Source: Bacteroidota bacterium (lineage in GTDB: Bacteria; Bacteroidota; Bacteroidia; Bacteroidales; F082). Taken from it: 62,489 nt of DNA. The stretch is from positions 1-62,489 of the forward strand of contig JAHIUX010000010.1 of assembly GCA_018816765.1 (NCBI GenBank), in the 5' to 3' direction. A program made the translations under genes and the position numbers. A model generated the notes under the pieces. It was not told where the DNA came from and made no database searches. It was given only the letters and a program-made list of their open reading frames with translations. Below are positions 41,051-49,896 of this stretch, piece by piece (the first letter of the stretch is position 1; each line of letters opens with the position of its first letter).

Positions 41051-43705
41051 TTGAGTTTCCATTTGAAAAACAAGGTTGTTCCGTTCATTTTTCTGGCGGT
41101 ATTGGGTATGCTTGTTTCGGCTTGTTCAGTAAAAAAGAACACCTGGAGCAGGCGTACGTTTCATAATATTACGAGTCACTACAATGTTTACTGGAACGGG
41201 AATGAAAGCCTGAAGACGGGCGAATCCGACCTGCGCAAGAAAGCCGTTGACGACTACGACAAGGTGCTGAGGGTGTATAATTATGGTAAAAAAGCCGATG
41301 CACAGGGACAGTACCCTGCCATGGACCGGGCCATTCAGAAGTCATCGATCGGCATCCAGCGTCACTCGATGGTCTTTGGCGGAAAAGAACAGGTGAAATG
41401 GATCGACGACAGTTACCTGCTGATGGGAAAGGCCTATTTCTACAAACAGGATTTTATTGCAGCCAGGCGCACCTTCGACTTTGTTTCGCATAATTATTCC
41501 TACAACGACATCAGCCAACTGTCTGATTTATGGTTGGCCCGGACATATATCCAACTCGAACAGTTCGAAAAAGCCCAGGCACTGCTGAACGCACTGGAAG
41601 CAAAAATGGCGAGCATGAGCATGCCGAAGGAGGTCGTGGACAACCTGCCCCTCGTCATTGCTGACTATTATATTGCCACCGGAAAATATCCCCAGGCACT
41701 GCCCTATCTGAGGCAAGGCATCGCCAGCATTGGCGATCGCCTGCTGGCTACAAGGTTAATGTTTATCAGTGCGCAGATCAATGAGCTCACTGGTGAACAG
41801 TCAAAAGCACTCGGTCTTTATAACAATGTCATTAAGCGGAATCCTCCGTACGACATGGCTTTCGAAGCCCGCATCAACCTGGCAACAGCCTACGATGCCA
41901 ATGCTGGCGACAGCAAGCAGATAAACAAGGTGCTGAAGAAGATGCTGCGCGACGACAAAAACAAGGATTTCAGGGACAAGATTTATTTTGCCCTCGCTGA
42001 AGTCGCGTCAAAAGACAAAAACGACACCCTTGCCATGTTTTACCTTGGCAAATCGGTGCAGGTTAGCGTGAAGAACAATAGCCAGAAAGCCACATCAGCC
42101 CTCAAACTTGCCAGTCTGCTCTTCGACTATTCGCGTTATGTGCCGGCCCAGGCCTATTACGACACTGCCGTTCAGGTGCTGCCGACTGATTATCCCGGCT
42201 ACGACAGCATCAAATCAAGGGCGCTGGTTTTGGGCGACCTGGTTCAAAACCTGAGCACATTGCAGGAACAGGACAGCCTGCTGCGGCTATCGGTGCTCGA
42301 TTCAACAGCCTTGTATGCCATCGTCGACCGCCTGATCGCCAGGTACGAAAAAGAAGAAGCCCAAAAGCTAAAGGACGAAGCCAACCGTGAGTTTATGGTG
42401 CAAAATGCCGGATCTACCGAGCAAAAAAGCACTTCCGGACCCCAATCAGGCGAATGGTACTTCTACAACCCAAACACCCTGAGTTTCGGTTATACCGAAT
42501 TTTTACGGAAATGGGGACGCCGCAAGCTTGAAGATAACTGGCGGATCAGCGACAAGAAATCGATCAGCTTTGATGAAGGCAAATCAATTGTGGCTGAGAA
42601 GGACAACGCCACTCCTGCCGACTCGGCTGCTGCAGCCATCACCCCACGCAGCCGCAATTATTACCTGGCCAATATTCCTTTTGAAGAAACACAGAAAAGC
42701 CAGAGCTACGACCTGATCATCGAAGCCCTCAACAACCTGGGATATATTTACAAGGATTACCTGAAGGACCTTGAGCGATCGAAAGAGTCGTATTTGTCAC
42801 TGAATGATCGCTTTCCGCAAAATGACCACAGGCTCACATCCTGGTATGCCCTGTATAAGATTTACCTGGCCCAGGACAATGCAGCCGAGGCTGAAAAATA
42901 CAAATCACTGATCCTGACAAGCTATCCTGATACAGATTATGCCCGCATCATCCTCGATCCGAATTACTATGCCAGGGCAAACAGCATAAAGTCGGAGTCG
43001 CTTGCCCTTTACGAACAAACCTTTGAAGCCTATAAAACTGAGCAGTATTTCAGGGTGCTGGTGAACGGCAACAAGGCCCGCGTTCTGTATGCTTCGGACA
43101 GCCTGCTGATGGCGCGTTTCGATTTTCTGCGCGCTGTGGCCATCGGCAAGGTCCAGGTGCTTGATTCGATGGCAGCAGCCCTGAATGAGCTGGTGCTGAA
43201 GTATCCGAACGGTGAAGTTACCCCGCTGGCCGTGGAAATTATGCGGCAACTCAGCCTGAAATACAAGGTAAGCGTCGAAATACCCGAAGCCATGCGCAAT
43301 CCTTTGCTCGACAAGGAAAAATCGCCTTACTCCTTCGATGCTTCGGCTGTGCATATGGTCATGGTGATTACCAACAGCAACAATGTTCGCACCGATCCCA
43401 TGAAGGTGCGAATCAGCGATTTTAACACAAAGTACTTCAGCCTCAGCAAGCTGATGATCAAAAACCTGATGCTCGACAACGCCCGTTCGCTCGTGACTGT
43501 GGGCAACTTCAACAATGCTGCTGAAGCAGCGGATTATTATAAGTTGATCACACAAAACGATTATGTGTTTGGGAACACCAACAAGAACGACTATGAAGTG
43601 TTTCCGGTGTCGGTGAGCAACTACCCCCTGTTTTACAAAGACAAGGATGTGGAGAAATACAGGAACTTCTGGCGCGAGCAATATCCAAAACAGACCAATA
43701 ATTAA
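41051..43705 (+). CDS. porW: T9SS-associated TPR lipoprotein PorW/SprE
   Basis: 884 residues. A lipoprotein signal peptide ends in LVSAC (Cys25 when counted from 41051). The next part, RRTFHNITSHYNVYWNGNESLKTGESDLRKKAVDDYDKVL, is the PorW/SprE signature. TPR-type helical repeats fill residues about 110-420 and again 560-640. It is needed for T9SS function in known relatives and is thought to link trans-envelope and outer-membrane parts. No ATG is in frame before the signal peptide. The start must be TTG at 41051 or at 41063 (LKNKVV), or a 1-nt error separates it from the ATG at 41031. Confidence 0.92.
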   Translation: MSFHLKNKVVPFIFLAVLGMLVSACSVKKNTWSRRTFHNITSHYNVYWNGNESLKTGESDLRKKAVDDYDKVLRVYNYGKKADAQGQYPAMDRAIQKSSIGIQRHSMVFGGKEQVKWIDDSYLLMGKAYFYKQDFIAARRTFDFVSHNYSYNDISQLSDLWLARTYIQLEQFEKAQALLNALEAKMASMSMPKEVVDNLPLVIADYYIATGKYPQALPYLRQGIASIGDRLLATRLMFISAQINELTGEQSKALGLYNNVIKRNPPYDMAFEARINLATAYDANAGDSKQINKVLKKMLRDDKNKDFRDKIYFALAEVASKDKNDTLAMFYLGKSVQVSVKNNSQKATSALKLASLLFDYSRYVPAQAYYDTAVQVLPTDYPGYDSIKSRALVLGDLVQNLSTLQEQDSLLRLSVLDSTALYAIVDRLIARYEKEEAQKLKDEANREFMVQNAGSTEQKSTSGPQSGEWYFYNPNTLSFGYTEFLRKWGRRKLEDNWRISDKKSISFDEGKSIVAEKDNATPADSAAAAITPRSRNYYLANIPFEETQKSQSYDLIIEALNNLGYIYKDYLKDLERSKESYLSLNDRFPQNDHRLTSWYALYKIYLAQDNAAEAEKYKSLILTSYPDTDYARIILDPNYYARANSIKSESLALYEQTFEAYKTEQYFRVLVNGNKARVLYASDSLLMARFDFLRAVAIGKVQVLDSMAAALNELVLKYPNGEVTPLAVEIMRQLSLKYKVSVEIPEAMRNPLLDKEKSPYSFDASAVHMVMVITNSNNVRTDPMKVRISDFNTKYFSLSKLMIKNLMLDNARSLVTVGNFNNAAEAADYYKLITQNDYVFGNTNKNDYEVFPVSVSNYPLFYKDKDVEKYRNFWREQYPKQTNN

Positions 43706-43725
43706 TCAACAGGAAATATAAAACC

Positions 43726-44112
43726 ATGTTAAAGAATCCAGTAGCCGAATCAACAACGCGCAACCTGATAGGTCAGGGAACAATGATCAAAGGCGATATT
43801 GAATCGGGTGGCGATTTCCGCATCGATGGACACCTGATTGGCACCATCAAGTCGACCGGAAAAATTGTGGTTGGGCCAAGTGGCGCAGTGGAAGGAGAAA
43901 TTTATTGCAAGCAGGCCGACATCTCAGGCAAGGTGCAGGCAAAGCTTGAAGCTGACGAACTGACGCTGCTAAAGTCAACCGCCGTTTTTACAGGCGACCT
44001 CCTTACTGCCCGCATCTCCATCGAAACGGGCGCAAGGTTCTCGGGCAAGTGTCAGATGCGTAATGCCGCCGACACCTCAGACAAATTGCATGAAAAAGGG
44101 CCAAAAGCCTGA
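43726..44112 (+). CDS. Bactofilin-family cytoskeletal protein
   Basis: 128 residues. The central bactofilin domain (about 20-110) is a right-handed beta-helix with short repeating strands: DIESGGDFRIDGHLIGTI, KIVVGPSGAVEGEIYC, ADISGKVQAKLEADELTLL, AVFTGDLLTARISIETGARFSG. Short unstructured ends flank it. Bactofilins polymerise without nucleotide and often position wall enzymes; the M23 peptidase gene on the other side of porW is a possible partner, since bactofilin and M23 genes are often neighbours. It begins 20 nt after porW, and its 3' end overlaps the atpZ start by 23 nt. Confidence 0.94.
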   Translation: MLKNPVAESTTRNLIGQGTMIKGDIESGGDFRIDGHLIGTIKSTGKIVVGPSGAVEGEIYCKQADISGKVQAKLEADELTLLKSTAVFTGDLLTARISIETGARFSGKCQMRNAADTSDKLHEKGPKA

Positions 44113-44314
44113 GCAGGGCAGCCTCAGAACCTATGCAAGGTACTCATCGCTTGCTTTTCAGATGCTGGCAGTGATCCTGCTCGGTGTATGGGGAGGCAGG
44201 TCGCTCGACCAATGGCTGGGCTGGAAATTTCCTGCGTTTACCGTGTTGCTTACCGTGCTTTCGGTGGTTCTGGCAATCTATTACGCGATCAAGGACTTCA
44301 TTAAAAAACCCTGA
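44090..44314 (+). CDS. AtpZ/AtpI-family small membrane protein
   Basis: 74 residues from ATG at 44090, which lies inside the end of the bactofilin gene. Two membrane helices (about 17-36 and 45-65) flank a turn with GGRSLDQWLGWKFPAF, the AtpZ/AtpI signature. Such proteins are encoded at the head of ATP synthase operons and assist rotor assembly or cation supply. The usual atpB does not follow here (see findings). The longer frame from 44063 lacks a better start. Confidence 0.85.
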   Translation: MKKGQKPEQGSLRTYARYSSLAFQMLAVILLGVWGGRSLDQWLGWKFPAFTVLLTVLSVVLAIYYAIKDFIKKP

Positions 44315-44321
44315 ATAGTTC

Positions 44322-44693
44322 ATGAAAAAATTCATCACCCGACTCACACTTATCTCAATGGCCCTGGCGGTGCTGAGTGTGCTCGTGTTTTCGGGCCTGG
44401 GTCCGGAAAATCAAACAATGGCCTGGCCCTATCTGCTGGTGTTTTTCCTGGCATCGAACAGTTTTTTGTTTTATTTGTTTAACCGGTATAAAAGTGGTAA
44501 GACAAGTTCGTTTACAAATTTTTTCATGCTCGCTACCTTTTTAAAACTCATTGTTTACCTCGCGGTTATCGTTGTTTATCTGCTGTATAACAAAAAAGAA
44601 GCCGCACCGTTTATCATTACGTTTTTCGTGTATTACGTTGTTTACACTGCCTACGAGGTGGCTGCTGTTACACGTTTCATGCATAAGTCATAA
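44322..44693 (+). CDS. Small four-helix membrane protein, AtpI-like position
   Basis: 123 residues with four hydrophobic segments (about 7-26, 36-55, 66-90 and 94-113). I recognise no motif. It starts 7 nt after the AtpZ-like gene and in Bacteroidota this slot between atpZ and atpB is typically taken by such a protein, so an ATP synthase accessory function is an inference from position only. Confidence 0.75.
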   Translation: MKKFITRLTLISMALAVLSVLVFSGLGPENQTMAWPYLLVFFLASNSFLFYLFNRYKSGKTSSFTNFFMLATFLKLIVYLAVIVVYLLYNKKEAAPFIITFFVYYVVYTAYEVAAVTRFMHKS

Positions 44694-44769
44694 GCGTTTA
44701 CTATGGTCCGATTCACTGTCGAAACGAATAATTCACAGGCTGCAGAAACAAAATGCGGCCCATGTTGCT

Positions 44770-44777
44770 TACCTTTG
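44770..44777 (+). promoter_or_regulatory. Candidate -7 box of the pterin synthase gene
   Basis: TACCTTTG fully matches TAnnTTTG, 33 nt before the ATG at 44811. No TTG is seen at the expected distance. Confidence 0.45.
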
Positions 44778-44810
44778 CACTCACAATAAGTCCCCCCAAA
44801 GCACAACCCC

Positions 44811-45221
44811 ATGGTCTTTATCACACGCCGCGAACGATTCAATGCCGCGCATCGTTTGTTCAGAACCGACTTCTCTGACGAAAAAAACGCTGCCGTTTTT
44901 GGTAAATGCTCAAACCCAAACTGGCACGGCCATAACTATGAGTTGTTTGTGACAGTGAAAGGTGAAATCAATCCCGAAACTGGTTTCCTGATAAACCTGA
45001 AGCTGCTTGGTTCACTGATCAGGGAAACCATCATCGAGCAAATTGACCATAAAAATATTAACCTCGAAGTGCCTTTTATGGCCGGTAAATTTGCCTCAAC
45101 AGAGGTGCTTTCAGTGGCCATCTGGGACGAGCTATACGCGCCCATTCAACAGCTTGGAGCTGAACTTCATTGTGTTAAACTCTTCGAATCAGAAAATAAT
45201 TTTGTTGAATATTATGGCTGA
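44811..45221 (+). CDS. 6-pyruvoyl-tetrahydropterin synthase / QueD-family protein
   Basis: 136 residues of the PTPS/QueD fold (T-fold). FNAAHRL supplies the first zinc His, and FGKCSNPNWHGHNYEL supplies Cys and the HGH zinc pair; the spacing of C and HGH resembles the PTPS type more than short bacterial QueD. DHKNIN with the later E near the C-terminus is also expected. The enzyme converts dihydroneopterin triphosphate to 6-pyruvoyl- or 6-carboxy-tetrahydropterin, on the path to tetrahydrobiopterin or queuosine. A folE gene 56 nt downstream would make its substrate. Confidence 0.9.
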   Translation: MVFITRRERFNAAHRLFRTDFSDEKNAAVFGKCSNPNWHGHNYELFVTVKGEINPETGFLINLKLLGSLIRETIIEQIDHKNINLEVPFMAGKFASTEVLSVAIWDELYAPIQQLGAELHCVKLFESENNFVEYYG

Positions 45222-45277
45222 ACCAGACGCGATGATGGAGCGTTGTTGAGCCATTCGCACAGATAAATTTCAGTAAT

Positions 45278-45907
45278 ATGACCAAAATGGAAAAAGAAGC
45301 AAAAGGCCTGCTGGGATACGAAAAGATTGAGAAATATGCGCCTGAGAAACTGGCCGAACTTGCAACACATTATCGTGCTATCCTGGAGCTTCTGGGCGAA
45401 GACCCAAACCGTGAAGGCCTCCTCGACACCCCGCGCAGGGTGGCCAAATCCATTCAGTTTCTGACACAGGGCTACGATCATGATCCCAGAGAGATCCTGC
45501 TTTCGGCAAAATTCAAGGAAGATTACCGTGAAATGGTCATCGTGAAAGACATCGAAATATTTTCGCTCTGCGAACACCATATGATTCCGTTCATCGGCAA
45601 GGCCCATGTGGGCTATATTCCCAACGGATACATCACCGGCCTGAGCAAGATTGCGCGTGTGGTAGAAGCCTACTCACGCCGCCTGCAGGTGCAGGAAAGG
45701 CTGACCACCCAGATCAAGGAAGCCATACAGCAAACCCTGAAGCCACTGGGCGTTGCTGTGGTGATCGAAGCCAGGCATATGTGCATGTCGATGCGTGGTG
45801 TACAGAAACAAAGTTCGGTGACCACAACCAGTGATTTCACCGGCGCTTTCGAACGTCCTGAAACAAGGGCTGAGTTTATTAGCCTGATACACGCTAACTT
45901 ACATTAG
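45278..45907 (+). CDS. folE: GTP cyclohydrolase I (first copy)
   Basis: 209 residues. Makes dihydroneopterin triphosphate from GTP. Zinc and active-site residues are present: CEHH at 98-101, then [33 protein letters not shown], and [24 protein letters not shown] near the C-terminus. The N-terminal part [18 protein letters not shown] is standard. It is the length of a normal bacterial FolE and is in the same direction as the pterin synthase. A second folE lies at 50916. Confidence 0.97.
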   Translation: MTKMEKEAKGLLGYEKIEKYAPEKLAELATHYRAILELLGEDPNREGLLDTPRRVAKSIQFLTQGYDHDPREILLSAKFKEDYREMVIVKDIEIFSLCEHHMIPFIGKAHVGYIPNGYITGLSKIARVVEAYSRRLQVQERLTTQIKEAIQQTLKPLGVAVVIEARHMCMSMRGVQKQSSVTTTSDFTGAFERPETRAEFISLIHANLH

Positions 45908-45932
45908 AAACAATTTAATTTTTATACATCCA

Positions 45933-46655
45933 ATGAACGCTATTCAAAACCCTTTCGGATCATCAACCGAATTTCAGTCACACACACTGGCCCGCACCTT
46001 TATGGCCAATGTGTTTTCACGCATGTTTATGGCCCTGGCCGTAACTGCCGCCATTGCCTATCTGGCCTCAGGCAGCAGTTCTTTCATGAGCCTGATGATC
46101 AGCCAGACCGGCGGCATGAGCCTGTTGGGCTGGGTAATCATGTTTTCACCCCTCGGACTCGTCTTCTGGATGTCGGCCGGATTTAACCGCATGTCGGCAG
46201 CCACCATGTCCATTGTTTTTGCCTTGTATTCGGTACTCATGGGTCTCAGCCTGAGTTTCATCTTTCTGGCTTACACCGGTGGATCCATCGCCAAAACCTT
46301 TGTCATCGCATCGGCCATGTTTGGCCTGATGGCCGTGCTGGGTTATACCACAAAAACTGACCTCACCAAATTCGGTTCGCTCATGTTTATGGGCCTTATC
46401 GGACTGGTGATTGCATCGCTGGTAAATTTCTTCATGAAAAGCAGTATGCTCGAATACATCATCAGCTTCATCGGTGTGCTGGTATTTACCGGACTTACCG
46501 CTTACGATGTGCAAAAACTTAAACGTTTGGGTGCCACAGCCATGGAGCAAGGCGATTCGATGGCTAAAATTACTATCATGGGAGCCCTCACACTTTATCT
46601 TGACTTTATCAATTTATTCCTATTTTTGCTGCGCTTTTTCGGTAACAGGAGATAA
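45933..46655 (+). CDS. Bax inhibitor-1/YccA-family membrane protein
   Basis: 240 residues with seven hydrophobic segments. Family landmarks are FMANVFSRMFMALAVTAAIAY near the N-terminus, FALYSVLMGLSLSFIFLAYTGGSIAKTFVIASAMFGLMAVLGYTTKTDL in the middle, and the C-terminal YDVQKLKR with later LTLYLDFINLFLFLLRFFG. Relatives act as calcium-leak or membrane-protease-linked proteins. The function here is unknown. It starts 25 nt after folE. Confidence 0.94.
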   Translation: MNAIQNPFGSSTEFQSHTLARTFMANVFSRMFMALAVTAAIAYLASGSSSFMSLMISQTGGMSLLGWVIMFSPLGLVFWMSAGFNRMSAATMSIVFALYSVLMGLSLSFIFLAYTGGSIAKTFVIASAMFGLMAVLGYTTKTDLTKFGSLMFMGLIGLVIASLVNFFMKSSMLEYIISFIGVLVFTGLTAYDVQKLKRLGATAMEQGDSMAKITIMGALTLYLDFINLFLFLLRFFGNRR

Positions 46656-46703
46656 AGGGATTTGCCTCGGGAGTGTTACCAGTTTTTTACCAAACACCAC
46701 TTT

Positions 46704-47588
46704 ATGAAAGCATATGTTTTTCCCGGTCAGGGAGCCCAGTTCGTTGGAATGGGCAAGGAGCTGTTCGATAAATCAGCCAAAGCAAAGGAACTTTTTCTGA
46801 AAGCCAACACCTTGCTGAAATTCAAAATCACTGACCTGATGTTTGAAGGCACCGACGAGGATCTGAAACAAACCAATGTCACACAGCCAGCCATTTTCCT
46901 CCATTCTGTTATCCTTTCGATGACGATGGGCGATGATTTCAGGCCTGATATGGTTGCCGGACATTCGCTGGGTGAGTTTTCGGCCCTGGTTGCCAACAAA
47001 ACCCTCACCTTCGACGACGGTCTCAAGCTCGTTGCCAAACGTGCACAAGCCATGCAGAAAGCCTGCGAGATGCAGCCCAGCACCATGGCCGCTATCCTTG
47101 GCCTCGACGACAAAGACGTGGAACTGATCTGCGCCTCCATCAAGGATGAAGTCGTTGTGCCGGCAAACTACAACAGCCCCGGACAGCTTGTTATTTCGGG
47201 GAGCGAAAAAGGCATTGCGCTGGCCTGTGAAAAATTGCTTGCCTCAGGTGCTAAACGGGCATTGCCACTGAAAGTCGGCGGCGCCTTCCACAGCCCGCTG
47301 ATGGAACCTGCACGCATCGAACTGGCTGAAGCCATTGCCAACACCAAATTCAGCCGCGGTGTCTGTCCGATCTATCAGAATGTTACCGGACAATCGGTGA
47401 CCGATCCTGAAATCATCAAAAATAACCTGATCGCCCAGCTTACAGCGCCGGTCCGTTGGACACACATCATGCACAATATGATTGCCAGCGGCGCCAAAGA
47501 AGTGATCGAAGTGGGTCCGGGAACAGTGCTTCAGGGCCTTTTCAAGAAAGTCGACAAGAATATCATTGTTTCATCTGCTACTTTTTAG
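46704..47588 (+). CDS. fabD: Malonyl-CoA:ACP transacylase
   Basis: 294 residues. Transfers malonate from CoA to acyl carrier protein for fatty-acid synthesis. FPGQGAQFVGMGKEL marks the N-terminus, the nucleophile is Ser88 in GHSLGEF, followed by KRAQAMQKAC with the substrate Arg, then GAFHSPLM with the catalytic His and QNVTGQ. The start is at 46704 (MKAYVFPGQGAQ), not the longer frame from 46662. It ends 22 nt before a strong hairpin terminator. Confidence 0.97.
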   Translation: MKAYVFPGQGAQFVGMGKELFDKSAKAKELFLKANTLLKFKITDLMFEGTDEDLKQTNVTQPAIFLHSVILSMTMGDDFRPDMVAGHSLGEFSALVANKTLTFDDGLKLVAKRAQAMQKACEMQPSTMAAILGLDDKDVELICASIKDEVVVPANYNSPGQLVISGSEKGIALACEKLLASGAKRALPLKVGGAFHSPLMEPARIELAEAIANTKFSRGVCPIYQNVTGQSVTDPEIIKNNLIAQLTAPVRWTHIMHNMIASGAKEVIEVGPGTVLQGLFKKVDKNIIVSSATF

Positions 47589-47610
47589 CTGAAACAAGAC
47601 CATCCATTAC

Positions 47611-47644
47611 AAAACGTCCTGCTGTGATTACAGCAGGACGTTTT
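47611..47644. terminator. Bidirectional terminator between fabD and cinA
   Basis: AAAACGTCCTGCTGT (47611-47625) and ACAGCAGGACGTTTT (47630-47644) form a perfect 15-bp stem with a GATT loop. A and T runs at the stem base give a U-tract on either strand. It serves the convergent genes on both sides. Confidence 0.88.
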
Positions 47645-47660
47645 GTGTTTCCAAAAAAAC

Positions 47661-48917
47661 CTACTGCAATAGTTTTATTCTGAGCATATTGAGTGCCAGC
47701 AGCGAAGCACGGCTGATGTTCCTGCCCCGGTGTTCGCCCAACTGATGACAAACGGCAATGGTTTCTCCGGCAGCTGACAAGGCCATCCAGACCGTGCCAA
47801 CAGGCTTATCTGCTGTTCCGCCATCAGGGCCGGCAATACCCGAAGTGGCCAGGGCAAAATCAGTTTTCAGGGCTTTTCTGACACCATCAGCCATGGCCAT
47901 CACCACCTCACGGCTCACAGCACCGTATCGCTGCAGCAATGCGTCATCCACACCGAGCATTTCTGTCTTTACGGCATTCGCATAGGCCACAACCGACCCC
48001 TTGAAATAGGCTGAACTGCCCGGAACCGAAGTGATCAGCCGGGCAATGTTTCCCCCGGTGCAGCTCTCGGCAGTGGCCAATGAAAACCCTTTTGCCAGCA
48101 GCAACTGCCCTACTGCATTTTCGAGCGTAACCTCATCAAATCCATACACAAATTGCGGGATCAGACCAACCAGCTCGTTCGTAAGTGTTTCGATTTCAGT
48201 AGCCAGCTGATGTTCATGGGCACCTTTGCCGCTGAGGCGTAACCTCACAAGTCCGGGTTGTGGCAGATACGCCAGCTTGATGTGGGCCGGCAGGGCCTTT
48301 TCCCAGTGTGAGATGATATCGGCAATGGCCGACTCTCCCGCACCGGCTGTCATGATGGTTTTGTGCAGTATGACCGGTGTATGAATGCGTTTTCTGATGG
48401 CGGGTATCACCTGGTTTTCGAACATGGCCTTCATCTCGAACGGGACTCCGGGCATTGAAACAATGATGGAATCGCCTTGCTCGAACCACATGCCGGGTGC
48501 AGTGCCGTTTTCGTTGGCCAAAGGCTGGCAGATGGCCGGCAACATGGCCTGTGCCTTGTTTCGTTCCGAAACAGCCCATCCCCTGCGGGCAAAAAGCGCC
48601 TTAAGCTGCGCGTAAGCTGCTTCGTTGAAAACCAGCTCTGTGTTAAAATACCGGCACAAAGCGGGTTTGGTGATATCGTCGGCCGTAGGGCCCAGTCCTC
48701 CGGTAATAAACACCAGCTGCGCCTTCCCGAGCGCCTCGTCAATGGCCCGGTGGATTTCTTCCTCCGTATCGCCAATAGCCGTGATCTGCCTGAGCGTGAT
48801 GCCTGCCAGACTGAGCATTTCTGCCATCCATGAGGCGTTGGTGTTTACCACCTGGCCAATCAACAATTCGTCACCGATAGAAATGATTTCGGCAACTCCC
48901 CTTCTGCTTCCTTCCAT
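47661..48917 (-). CDS. cinA: CinA-family nicotinamide-nucleotide amidase
   Basis: 418 residues. The N-terminal molybdopterin-binding-like (COG1058) domain has AEIISIGDELLIGQVVNTNASWMAEML and FITGGLGPTADDITKPAL. The C-terminal CinA amidase domain has LATAESCTGGNIARLITSVPGSSAYFKGSVVAYANAVK and ATSGIAGPDGGTADKPVGTVW. The amidase domain removes ammonia from NMN; the N-terminal domain is an ADP-ribose pyrophosphatase in related enzymes. Two in-frame Mets are possible; I chose 48917, since a partial -7 box (AACATTTG on the minus strand, 48940-48933) covers the longer start. Confidence 0.94.
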   Translation of the reverse strand: MEGSRRGVAEIISIGDELLIGQVVNTNASWMAEMLSLAGITLRQITAIGDTEEEIHRAIDEALGKAQLVFITGGLGPTADDITKPALCRYFNTELVFNEAAYAQLKALFARRGWAVSERNKAQAMLPAICQPLANENGTAPGMWFEQGDSIIVSMPGVPFEMKAMFENQVIPAIRKRIHTPVILHKTIMTAGAGESAIADIISHWEKALPAHIKLAYLPQPGLVRLRLSGKGAHEHQLATEIETLTNELVGLIPQFVYGFDEVTLENAVGQLLLAKGFSLATAESCTGGNIARLITSVPGSSAYFKGSVVAYANAVKTEMLGVDDALLQRYGAVSREVVMAMADGVRKALKTDFALATSGIAGPDGGTADKPVGTVWMALSAAGETIAVCHQLGEHRGRNISRASLLALNMLRIKLLQ

Positions 48918-48940
48918 AAAACTTCTTATCTGCAAATGTT

Positions 48941-49831
48941 TCAGAATGCGTATGAACCGAATCCCAGCTCTTTGGGTAGGATCGACATCACCGGAATTTC
49001 GCTCTGGCGGATGATCTGCTGTGCTGCCGACCCGATAAAGAACTCGGTGAGCCTGTTTTCCTGCTGTGTCATGATGATAATCAGGTCAATATCGCCCTGG
49101 CTGTGGGCATATTCGAGTATGGTCGGCGCCAGTGCCGGCTGGCCGCTTTCAACTTCGATGAGTTTGGTGTCGCAGGCAATCTGTACTTCCTCAATAAAAT
49201 GTTTCACCTGTGCCAGCTGGCTGTGCAAATGCTGAACCACCTCGGGCGAACCCTTGTCCCAGAGCACAGAAACGACCTTGATGGTTGCATTGAAAAGCTT
49301 GGCCATTTCGATGGCATAGGTCACCTTCTGCCGGGTCTCCTTGGTGAGGTCGAGCGGCAGCAATATGCTGCGGCACCCATCGTAATGATGCTTGCCATTG
49401 ATTGAAATAACCGGTACCTTGGCCTGCCTGATCACCCGTGAGGTATTGGCACCGATGAGGTTTTTATCGAGCCTGAGTCGTTCCGATGAATCGTTGGTCC
49501 CCATCAGGATAAAGCGGGCATTGTAGTCTTCGGCCACCTTCAGGATTGTAGCCGACACCTTGCCTTTCGATAACAGGGGCATCACCCTGATTCCGGATTT
49601 ATGACTTACCTCTGCAGCCGTTTCTTCCAGTTTCTGGTTGATTTTCACAATCATCTCCTGGTTTTGATCGCGCGAGAGCAGGCCACTGAACATATCATTA
49701 TCTTCGAGCACATACAACAACACGATTTCGTAGTCCAACAGCTTGGCCATATTGTATGATTGCTCAAGTGCGATCATGGATTGCTCATTGAAATCAATCG
49801 GTATAAGCAGGGAATAGGGTTTTGCCGACAT
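48941..49831 (-). CDS. Universal stress protein with two Usp domains
   Basis: 296 residues made of two tandem UspA domains (about 5-145 and 150-285). The first has SLLIPIDFNEQSMIALEQSYNMAKLL and MGTNDSSERLRLDKNLIGANTSRVIRQAKVPVISI, where the ATP-binding glycine pattern is changed. The second has ILLPLDLTKETRQKVTYAIEMAKLF and the C-terminal SAAQQIIRQSEIPVMSI. The degenerate glycine motif suggests weak or no ATP binding. It is cytoplasmic and probably induced by stress or starvation. It is divergent from the nucleoside phosphorylase, with overlapping promoters. Confidence 0.93.
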   Translation of the reverse strand: MSAKPYSLLIPIDFNEQSMIALEQSYNMAKLLDYEIVLLYVLEDNDMFSGLLSRDQNQEMIVKINQKLEETAAEVSHKSGIRVMPLLSKGKVSATILKVAEDYNARFILMGTNDSSERLRLDKNLIGANTSRVIRQAKVPVISINGKHHYDGCRSILLPLDLTKETRQKVTYAIEMAKLFNATIKVVSVLWDKGSPEVVQHLHSQLAQVKHFIEEVQIACDTKLIEVESGQPALAPTILEYAHSQGDIDLIIIMTQQENRLTEFFIGSAAQQIIRQSEIPVMSILPKELGFGSYAF

Positions 49832-49855
49832 GGTAATATTTGTTTGTTATTTTTG
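49821..49855 (+). promoter_or_regulatory. Promoter of the nucleoside phosphorylase gene
   Basis: TTTG (49821-49824), 23 nt, then TATTTTTG (49848-49855), a full -7 match. The start codon at 49897 follows after a leader of about 35 nt. Confidence 0.5.
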
Positions 49856-49886
49856 CAAATGTATTTAATTCGATTTACTCTTCAAA
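49856..49886 (-). promoter_or_regulatory. Promoter of the universal stress protein gene
   Basis: On the minus strand: TTTG (49886-49883 includes the CAAA core), about 19 nt, then TACATTTG (49863-49856), a full -7 match. Its -7 box directly abuts the -7 box of the divergent promoter. Confidence 0.65.
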
Positions 49887-49896
49887 ATTAAGTCTG

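Noticed and set aside
44551-44952. 133-codon open frame across the AtpI-like and pterin synthase genes
   Set aside because: It overlaps two well-supported genes in another frame and covers the promoter between them.
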